Below, piece after piece: positions 1 to 4,917 of a stretch of 7,126 nucleotides of DNA. The number at the start of each line of letters is the position of its first letter. Position 1 is the stretch's first letter. The stretch lies in contig JASHTQ010000170.1 of NCBI GenBank assembly GCA_030040475.1, positions 1 through 7,126 of the forward strand. Reading direction: 5' to 3'. The DNA is from Streptosporangiaceae bacterium. GTDB lineage: Bacteria; Actinomycetota; Actinomycetes; Streptosporangiales; Streptosporangiaceae. Below the pieces are notes generated by a model. It saw nothing but the letters and a program-made list of their open reading frames with translations, did not search any database and had not been told where the DNA came from. The translations under genes were made by a program, and so were the position numbers.

Positions 1-458
1 GGCTGAAAGGCGCCACGAGCTCGGTCCCGACGGCAGACTGCGAGGCGGCCTTCGATCTCGCCTGCTACCAGCCCGCCCAGATCCGGCAGGCGTACAGCCT
101 GCCGCCCCTGTACAGCAAGGGCATCGACGGCAAGGGGTCGACGATCCCGGCCTGCAACCCGGCCGACTTGGAGATGGTCGGCTGGGCCGAGGAAACCACG
201 CTGGACGTGGAGTGGGCGCACACCATCGCCCCGGCCGCCGGCCTCGGCCCGGTCGACGCAGCGGACTTCGTCCCCGAGCTTGCCGCGCTCGCCAAGCCGT
301 CGCCTTACCCGGGCTGTTACCGGGAGCAGCGGCCGGGCGGTCGGCCGGGGTGCGCGGGGAGCAGCACCGACACCCGCCAGCCGCCGTCCGCGGTGGGTCC
401 CGAGGCCAGGCTCCCGCCGCAGGCGGTCACCCGCTCGCGCATCCCGGCCAGGCCGTAG
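1..458 (+). pseudogene. S53 (sedolisin-like) peptidase remnant, 5' end outside window
   Basis: Reading the frame that begins at base 3 gives a protein fragment resembling actinobacterial secreted S53 serine-carboxyl peptidases: CYQPAQIRQAYSLPPLY, then IDGKGSTI, then VGWAEETTLDVEWAHTIAP. The E-x3-D spacing in EETTLD (about bases 189-206) matches the catalytic Glu/Asp pair of sedolisins. From memory of the family, about 40 residues normally separate the GKG-T-I strand from the PxNPxxxxMVGWA segment. Here they are joined almost directly, so an internal in-frame deletion is likely. Recognisable similarity fades after about base 240. The frame stays open to a stop at 456-458, but no oxyanion Asp or catalytic Ser motif follows, and the last 142 bases overlap the end of the opposing kinase gene. 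A family protein would need several hundred more residues. It is therefore a truncated, almost certainly inactive relic; the upstream propeptide part may lie left of the window. The true 3' limit of the relic is uncertain, between about 240 and 458. Confidence 0.62.
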
Positions 459-1486
459 CCGCCGCCGGATCGCTCGAGCCCGGATGGCCTCTGCCGCGCC
501 GCGGCGTTCACCACGTCCACCCGCACCTCGGCGTCTTGCCCGCGGACGCTGATGTCGACGGGCGCGCCGGGCGCGTGCTTGAGCGCGTTGGTCAGGGCTT
601 CTTGCACAACGCGGTAGGCGGCCTCGGAGGCCGCCGCCGACAGCCGGTCGCAGCTCCCCGCGAAGCGCCAGCTCACCGCCAGGCCGGTGGCGCTGGCCCG
701 GCGGACGAGTTCCTCGGCCATCGGCAGCTGCGGCAGCGATCCGGACGCCGGGTCCCCGCTCAGCAGCTCGACCAGCCTGCCGATCTCGGCCTGTGCCTGC
801 GCGGCCGCCGCCGCGACAGACGTCAGCGCCTCCGCCACCCCGGCGCGGTCGGCGGCGGCGGCCCGCTGCCCGGCGCCGGCCTGCACGACCATGACGCTGA
901 GGCAGTGCGCGACGATGTCGTGCAGCTCCCTGGCGATCCGGACCCGCTCGTAGCGGATCGACTCGGCCGCGAACAGCTCCTGCTCGGCGCGCAGTTCCTC
1001 GTTACGCGCCTGGAGCTGCTCGGCCATCCGGCGGCGGGACAGGACCACGCGTCCGACCAGCCAGGGCCCGACGGTCAGCATCTCGCCGAGCGGGTTGAAG
1101 ACGCCCGCGTTCGACAACTGCAGGCAGACCGCCAGGAGCACCGACCCGGCCAGGCCGACCGCCAGCCCGGCGCCCGCGCCGAGTGAGTAGGCGAAGAGGA
1201 ACGGCGTCAAGAAGAACGGGATGCTCAGTGCGCCATTGACCGTGGCGGCCAGGCCGAGCGGCCACACCGCCGCCAGCGCCGCGCAGGCCACGGCCGCGGC
1301 GGGTACCGGCCACCTGCGCCGCACGCCAAGCGCGGCGGCGTACGGGAGCGCGAAGACGAGGACCATCCAGTGCCGGTCGCGCGCCGGGGCGACCAGGCCC
1401 AGGTAGACCAGGACCCAGCCGGCCACGACCGCCGCGAGCAGCAGGTCCGAACGCCACGACAGGGCGAACCTGCGCAGCTCAGCCAT
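317..1486 (-). CDS. NarL-family sensor histidine kinase, catalytically complete
   Basis: This 389-residue membrane histidine kinase should autophosphorylate on His and pass phosphate to a NarL/FixJ response regulator, most likely the one at 3427-4188. The N-terminal half has four or five hydrophobic helices (about residues 13-33, 40-56, 62-80, 86-104, 106-124). A charged, coiled-coil-like linker follows (about 150-182), then a HisKA_3 dimerisation domain with RIARELHDIVAH (phospho-acceptor His189, Asp190). The HATPase_c domain carries an N-box with EALTNALKHA (Asn300) and a G-box GGGYGLAGMRERV (341-353). Little or no extracellular loop is visible, as is usual for intramembrane-sensing kinases. 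The ATG at 1486 is chosen because it overlaps the upstream gene by 8 nt (ATGGCTGA), implying translational coupling; no strong ribosome-binding site precedes it. The frame is open further upstream to 1747, but that part is out-of-frame shadow of the upstream gene. It is the last gene of the - strand operon. Domain assignment is secure; the partner and signal are inferred. Confidence 0.93.
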   Translation of the reverse strand: MAELRRFALSWRSDLLLAAVVAGWVLVYLGLVAPARDRHWMVLVFALPYAAALGVRRRWPVPAAAVACAALAAVWPLGLAATVNGALSIPFFLTPFLFAYSLGAGAGLAVGLAGSVLLAVCLQLSNAGVFNPLGEMLTVGPWLVGRVVLSRRRMAEQLQARNEELRAEQELFAAESIRYERVRIARELHDIVAHCLSVMVVQAGAGQRAAAADRAGVAEALTSVAAAAAQAQAEIGRLVELLSGDPASGSLPQLPMAEELVRRASATGLAVSWRFAGSCDRLSAAASEAAYRVVQEALTNALKHAPGAPVDISVRGQDAEVRVDVVNAAARQRPSGLERSGGGYGLAGMRERVTACGGSLASGPTADGGWRVSVLLPAHPGRPPGRCSR

Positions 1487-2684
1487 GGCCGCTGACCAGC
1501 GGCAGCCGGGCCATGGCGTGGCACACCCCGTCCGCCAGCCTGCTCTCCACGGTGCCGCCGTGCAGGCCCGCCCGCTCCCGGGCCGCGGCCAGCACCGCGC
1601 GGAGGTCGACGTTGGCGGCAGGCGGACCTGACACGTGCAGCTCCAGGGCGTCCGGGGTGAACCTGAGCCGCACGTCGACGGCCGCCTCGGGCGCGTCCTG
1701 CAGGGCCAGCAGGAGGTGCTCGACGATGCGGTAGCCGGACAGCTCAAGCCCGGACGGCAGGGTCCGCGGGTGGCCGTCCACGGTGAGCCTGGCGTCGGCG
1801 GTCGTGGCCCGGCCGAGCAGTTCGGACAGCCGGGCCAGCGTCGGCTGCGGCTCGCTGGGCGGGCGCTCCTGCAGCGTGCTCAGCACCTCGCGCAGGTGCC
1901 CGAGCACGGCCCGGCCGTCCCGCTCGATCGAGACCAGCGCCTGCCGGGCCGCGGCCGGATCGCCGGACGGATCGTCGGCCAGCGCGCCGAGCCCGTCGGC
2001 GGCGGTGCTGGCCAGGCCGCCGAGCTGGTCGTGCAGGGTCTTCTCCAGGTCAGCGGTCAGCCGGGCGCGGTCGGCCAGGACGGCCAGCCGAGCGGTCTCC
2101 GCACGCTGCCGCCGCAGCTCGGCCGACGACTTCCCGAGGGCCGCGGCCGTCCGCGTCCTGGCGCGGACCAGCCGCCCGGAGGCGAAGAAGGCGGCAAGCA
2201 CGGGAAGCACGGCGACCAGGCCCGCTCCCTTGATCTGCGGATCGTAAAGACCCTCGGCCACGACCGCGGCCGCGCAGAGCAGCAGCCCCGCGGCCGACCA
2301 GGCCCGGTCGCGCCGGGCGCCGACCGCGAAGGCGACAAGGAAGACGGCAGGCAGGAAGGCGCCGCACCGGACCATCGGGCCGAACACCAGCCCGTTGAGC
2401 AGGGCGGCGGCACTCATGACGGCGGCGGCCGCCAGCGGTGCAGGACGGCGCCAGGCCACCGGCAGGATCATGGCCAGGACCCCGACGGACGCCGCGGCGC
2501 CGCCGTGCGGATGGCTGGTGTGGATGACGCCGCTGACGAGGGCGACGGCGTAGCCGGACAGGATGACCGCGACCGCGAGATCGAGGACGCTCAGGCCGGC
2601 TACGGTCCAGTTCAGCGGGACCCGCAGGTCCCTGCCGCTGATCCTCACTCGCACCCCTCCCGCCTGCACATTCATTGTCGGCAC
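1479..2684 (-). CDS. Histidine-kinase-like protein with degenerate ATP-binding domain (probable pseudokinase)
   Basis: This protein of about 401 residues has the architecture of its downstream neighbour. About six hydrophobic helices (29-52, 64-78, 82-102, 109-122, 129-146, 152-170) lead to a charged coiled-coil linker (about 184-214) and a HisKA_3-like helix with LEKTLHDQLGG (His218, Asp219). The C-terminal domain is eroded. Where the neighbour has YRVVQEALTNALKHAP, this protein has YRIVEHLLLALQDAP (from 318), with no Asn for Mg-ATP. The GxG of the G-box is absent too: the segment before ARERAGLHGG (368-377) reads VDLRAVLA. ATP hydrolysis is therefore unlikely, though the His could still be phosphorylated in trans. 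The reading frame itself is intact and coupled to the next gene by an 8-nt overlap, which argues for a maintained function. Three starts are possible: TTG at 2702, GTG at 2684 and ATG at 2675. GTG at 2684 is preferred because CCAGGG lies about 7 nt upstream. The upstream membrane-protein gene stops at 2710. It probably acts as a regulatory or heterodimer partner of the intact kinase (inference). Confidence 0.88.
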   Translation of the reverse strand: MPTMNVQAGGVRVRISGRDLRVPLNWTVAGLSVLDLAVAVILSGYAVALVSGVIHTSHPHGGAAASVGVLAMILPVAWRRPAPLAAAAVMSAAALLNGLVFGPMVRCGAFLPAVFLVAFAVGARRDRAWSAAGLLLCAAAVVAEGLYDPQIKGAGLVAVLPVLAAFFASGRLVRARTRTAAALGKSSAELRRQRAETARLAVLADRARLTADLEKTLHDQLGGLASTAADGLGALADDPSGDPAAARQALVSIERDGRAVLGHLREVLSTLQERPPSEPQPTLARLSELLGRATTADARLTVDGHPRTLPSGLELSGYRIVEHLLLALQDAPEAAVDVRLRFTPDALELHVSGPPAANVDLRAVLAAARERAGLHGGTVESRLADGVCHAMARLPLVSGHG

Positions 2685-2709
2685 GCCGTCGCCCTGGTTC
2701 AACTCGCCG

Positions 2710-3249
2710 TTACCGGCGGCCGCTGGTCACGGTCGTGCCCGGGCTGGCGGCGGCCACCCGGGCGCCCGCACGCCGCTGAAGGAGGTGAACCACCGTGAGC
2801 ACGACCAGGGACGCGACACAGGCCAGGATGCCGGCCGCGCCGTACCAGGGCAGCGGCGAGTTGGCGTTGTGGTGCAGCACCGGCTTGGACTCCAGCACGG
2901 CCGCGGTAAGGAACGCGGCGGTCGCCGCGAGCAGCACGGCCGTCGCCTGCAGCGCACGCCGGCTCGCCCCGGCGCCGGCACCGTCGCCGGCGGCCGATCG
3001 GGCCCGGAGCACGATGGCGAGCTGTGTGGTGATGCCGAGGGCGAAGGCCAGCGTGATGGCCTGGACGACCCAGTAGCTGGCGCCGTGGATCGTGCTTGGC
3101 GGGTTGCTGCCATGCCCGGCGGCGAGGGCCCACGTCTGGACGGCAAGCACGGCCAGGAACGGAACGAGGATCGCGGCGGCGGCCCGGCGAGGTTCGCGGA
3201 TGATCCAGCCCGCGAGGATGGCGGCGACAAATCCGGCCAGTGGAGTCAT
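2710..3249 (-). CDS. Small five-helix membrane protein, first gene of the sensor-kinase operon
   Basis: I do not recognise a named family for this 179-residue protein. It has about five hydrophobic segments (3-18, 22-44, 59-82, 99-118, 135-157). Basic residues at REPRR (18-22), RAR/RR (82-98) and QRR (158-160) predict an N-out, C-in topology. The two longer outside loops (about 45-58 and 119-134) would then each carry histidines: H46 and H55, then H126 and H127 in the context VLHHNANSPLPW. That loop arrangement would suit a ligand- or metal-sensing role, but this is speculation. The start is well supported by GGAGGT five nt upstream of ATG. The gene heads the - strand operon and is followed after 7 to 25 nt, depending on the start chosen, by the pseudokinase. 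Its placement with two kinase-like genes and opposite the response regulator suggests an accessory sensor or a regulated output of the same system. The coding call is strong; the function is unknown. Confidence 0.82.
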   Translation of the reverse strand: MTPLAGFVAAILAGWIIREPRRAAAAILVPFLAVLAVQTWALAAGHGSNPPSTIHGASYWVVQAITLAFALGITTQLAIVLRARSAAGDGAGAGASRRALQATAVLLAATAAFLTAAVLESKPVLHHNANSPLPWYGAAGILACVASLVVLTVVHLLQRRAGARVAAASPGTTVTSGRR

Positions 3250-3254
3250 GACAT

Positions 3255-3260
3255 ACCTCC
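3255..3260 (-). promoter_or_regulatory. Ribosome-binding site of the membrane protein gene
   Basis: The - strand reads GGAGGT followed by 5 nt and then ATG (3249-3247). An ATG directly abutting the motif is too close to be used, so this site fixes the start at 3249. Confidence 0.75.
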
Positions 3261-3313
3261 GTAATCGGTAACGGAGCAGGTCAGCCCCGTGTCTTCGGAT
3301 ACAGGGAACGTTA

Positions 3314-3338
3314 GGAACTCCGGGCCGGCGCCGTCGTC
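3314..3338 (+). promoter_or_regulatory. Possible ECF-sigma-type promoter (GGAAC-N16-CGTC)
   Basis: GGAAC at 3314-3318 is followed after 16 nt by CGTC at 3335-3338. This resembles the GGAAC / CGTC-type promoters used by SigE-like extracytoplasmic-function sigma factors of actinomycetes. It points toward the response regulator and would give a leader of roughly 80 nt. CGT triplets are common in DNA this GC-rich, so chance is a real alternative. Confidence 0.25.
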
Positions 3339-3414
3339 CTGCCGCCGAGCGACCTTTGTGGCGGCCCGTCCCTCCTGAGGACTACGGTTGACGCGAACCT
3401 GCTGGACAGCGCAC

Positions 3415-3419
3415 GGGAG
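3415..3419 (+). promoter_or_regulatory. Ribosome-binding site deciding the response regulator start
   Basis: GGGAG lies 7 nt before ATG at 3427. This favours that ATG over the in-frame TTG at 3388 and over the in-frame GTG codons at 3523 and 3529, none of which has a comparable site. Confidence 0.65.
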
Positions 3420-3426
3420 CCGCCTG

Positions 3427-4188
3427 ATGGCCCAGTCCGACCGCGTCGGGCCGGATCGCCGCGATCCCGTCGGGCCGGACCACCCCGAGCACTACGAGCG
3501 GGACGGCCGCGGTGCCGCCACGGTGCCGGTGACCGTGCTGATCGCCGACGACCAGCAGCTGGTCCGCCGCGGTTTCCGGGTGATCCTCGAGTCCGAGCCG
3601 GGGATCCGCGTCGTGGCCGAGGCGGGGGACGGCCGTGAAGCGGTCGAGCTGGCGCGCAGGCATTCCCCGGCCGTCGCCCTGCTCGACATCCGGATGCCGA
3701 TCCTTGACGGGCTGCGGGCCGCCAGGCAGGTGATCGAGCTCAGCCCGGCAACCCGCGTGCTGATCCTGACCACCTTCGATGCCGACGAGTACGTCTACGA
3801 GGCCCTGCGCGCCGGGGCTAGCGGCTTCCTGCTCAAGGACGCTCCCGCCGATCAGCTGATCACCGCGGTCCGCAGCCTGGCCGCAGGCGACGCGCTCATC
3901 GACCCGGTCATCACCCGCAGGCTCATCTCCCGGTTCACGCTGGCCGCGCGCGCCCAGCCGGGCGTCCCTGACGAGCTGCGCCGGCTCACCGCGCGCGAGC
4001 TCGAGGTACTCCGGCTGGTCGCGCGCGGCCTGTCCAACCTGGAGATCGCGCGGAACCTCGTGGTGGAGGAAAACACGGTCAAGACGCACGTCAGCCGGAT
4101 CTTGACGAAGCTCGGGCTGCGCGACCGCGTGCAGGCCGTCGTCCTGGCCTACGAGCTCGGCTTCGTCACCCCGGAAGCCCGCGGCTGA
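3427..4188 (+). CDS. NarL/FixJ-family response regulator (REC plus LuxR-type HTH)
   Basis: This 253-residue DNA-binding regulator is probably phosphorylated by the kinase encoded at 317-1486. The receiver domain starts near residue 35. It has the acidic pair in LIADDQQ (Asp41, Asp42), the phospho-acceptor in LLDIRMP (Asp87), the switch Thr in LILTTFDADEYV (Thr115) and the conserved Lys in GFLLKDAP (Lys137). After a linker (about 150-184), a LuxR-type helix-turn-helix spans about 185-245 (LTARELEVLRLVARG, then NTVKTHVSRILTKLGLRDR). All key residues are present, so it should be a functional phosphorylation-controlled transcription factor. The ATG at 3427 is chosen for its GGGAG site. It gives a 34-residue, charged, probably disordered N-terminal extension not usual in this family, so a GTG start at 3523 or 3529 remains possible. 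The gene is divergent from its presumed kinase operon. It ends only 3 bp from the stop of the converging downstream gene, with no terminator between them. Confidence 0.95.
   Translation: MAQSDRVGPDRRDPVGPDHPEHYERDGRGAATVPVTVLIADDQQLVRRGFRVILESEPGIRVVAEAGDGREAVELARRHSPAVALLDIRMPILDGLRAARQVIELSPATRVLILTTFDADEYVYEALRAGASGFLLKDAPADQLITAVRSLAAGDALIDPVITRRLISRFTLAARAQPGVPDELRRLTARELEVLRLVARGLSNLEIARNLVVEENTVKTHVSRILTKLGLRDRVQAVVLAYELGFVTPEARG
3444..3479 (+). repeat. Short direct repeat in the regulator's N-terminal extension
   Basis: CGTCGGGCCGGA occurs at 3444-3455 and again at 3468-3479, a 24-nt period that keeps the reading frame and encodes VGPD twice. It lies in the stretch before the receiver domain and may be a small local duplication. 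Confidence 0.55.
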
Positions 4189-4191
4189 CGG

Positions 4192-4917
4192 TCACGACCA
4201 CCACCGGGGCAACGGCGCCGGGCCCGCCGCGACCGCGCCCGGCTGCCGGGGGAGGGCGCCAGGAGGCGCCGCGGCCCATGCCGGAGGGGTCTTCATCGGC
4301 AGCGTCGGCGCGTTGGCCTCCTCGTCGGCGAGGTAGTCCTCCGCCGGGAGCAGCCGGATCCCCGGCTTGACCGGGACGACGCCGGGCAGGTCGAACTTCG
4401 CGTGCTTGGTCAGCACGCCGGTGCCCTGGATGCCCAGCGTGGCCGTCACGTCGCAGTGCCCGGCGTGGACGGCGACGAGCCGTCCGGCCTTAACCCCGGC
4501 GACAAGCGCGCCGATGTCGAACTCGACCGACAGGCTGACCTGGATCGTGGTCACCTGCCGTCCGTCCACGAGCACCGCGACCGAGGACTGCTCAGTGGTG
4601 GTGACCTGGTGGTCGACCAGGTCGACGAGTTCCGTGCTGCCCGGCGCGGCCAGGGTGCGCCTGGCGGCGCCGACCAGGTCGCGGTGCGTTCGCCAGCCGG
4701 CCACCAGCATGCCGATCAGGTCACCGTCCAGGAGCCCGCCGGCCGCGCCGGCCGCCTCGAGGACGGCGGCCTCCCTGGTCGGCCGGGGCAGCCGCCGCAG
4801 CGCACGATCGGCATGCGCGGACGTGATCTGCCTGGCGAGCTCCTGCTGGGCAGCGGCTCCGTGCCCGAAGAGCAGGTCCGCGGGGGTGGCTGGGGCAAAC
4901 GCGTCGACCGTGGTCAT
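4192..4917 (-). CDS. Conserved-looking hypothetical cytosolic protein coupled to the surface protein gene
   Basis: I cannot name a family for this 241-residue protein. It has no signal peptide or membrane helix. Residues 1-90 look helical and contain an aromatic/charged stretch (LVAGWRTHRDLVGAARRTL). Residues 95-185 look like a beta-rich domain with alternating hydrophobic strands (SSVAVLVDGRQVTTIQVSL, then GRLVAVHAGHCDVTATLGI, then FDLPGVVPVKPGIRLLP). Residues 200-241 are a Pro/Ala-rich, probably disordered tail ending in RWWS. The alternating pattern and even composition look like a real folded protein rather than a GC-driven open frame. Its ATG overlaps the stop of the surface protein gene as ATGA, with AAGGAGGG six nt upstream, so the two are almost certainly translated together. 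This suggests work at, or in response to, the membrane-anchored neighbour. It converges on the response regulator with a 3-bp gap. Function is unknown. Confidence 0.82.
   Translation of the reverse strand: MTTVDAFAPATPADLLFGHGAAAQQELARQITSAHADRALRRLPRPTREAAVLEAAGAAGGLLDGDLIGMLVAGWRTHRDLVGAARRTLAAPGSTELVDLVDHQVTTTEQSSVAVLVDGRQVTTIQVSLSVEFDIGALVAGVKAGRLVAVHAGHCDVTATLGIQGTGVLTKHAKFDLPGVVPVKPGIRLLPAEDYLADEEANAPTLPMKTPPAWAAAPPGALPRQPGAVAAGPAPLPRWWS

Larger units (their letters stand above)
3250..3426. promoter_or_regulatory. Divergent intergenic control region between kinase operon and response regulator
   Basis: This 177-bp non-coding gap separates two divergent transcription units, so it should hold both promoters and probably an operator for the regulator itself. 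Visible elements are two GGAAC motifs nine nt apart (3305-3309 and 3314-3318) and GTT-N3-AAC at 3310-3318. A 6-bp inverted repeat GCCGCC-N13-GGCGGC lies at 3341-3365, and an imperfect palindrome at 3259-3274 overlaps the - strand ribosome-binding site. No convincing sigma-70-type -35/-10 pair was found on either strand. The role is inferred from gene orientation; the individual sites are unproven. Confidence 0.6.

Noticed and set aside
308..324. Small hairpin CCCGG/CCGGG at the kinase stop codon as a terminator
   Set aside because: Only a 5-bp stem and no T-run on either strand, and such stems are common at this GC content.
212..1186. + strand open frame opposite the intact kinase
   Set aside because: Its translation is an Arg/Gly/Pro-rich shadow, while the - strand frame has all kinase motifs.
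1487..1747. Longer N-terminus for the intact kinase using an upstream start
   Set aside because: The extra 87 residues are Ser/Pro/Arg/Cys-rich out-of-frame translation of the pseudokinase gene. The ATG at 1486 with the 8-nt overlap is the natural start.
1635..2798. + strand open frame opposite the pseudokinase
   Set aside because: Low-complexity Gly/Arg/Gln composition with no recognisable domain; the - strand frame has helices, linker and H-box in proper order.
3388..3393. TTGACG as a -35 box or TTG start for the regulator
   Set aside because: No -10-like hexamer lies 16-18 nt downstream. As a start codon it has no suitably spaced ribosome-binding site, whereas the ATG at 3427 does.
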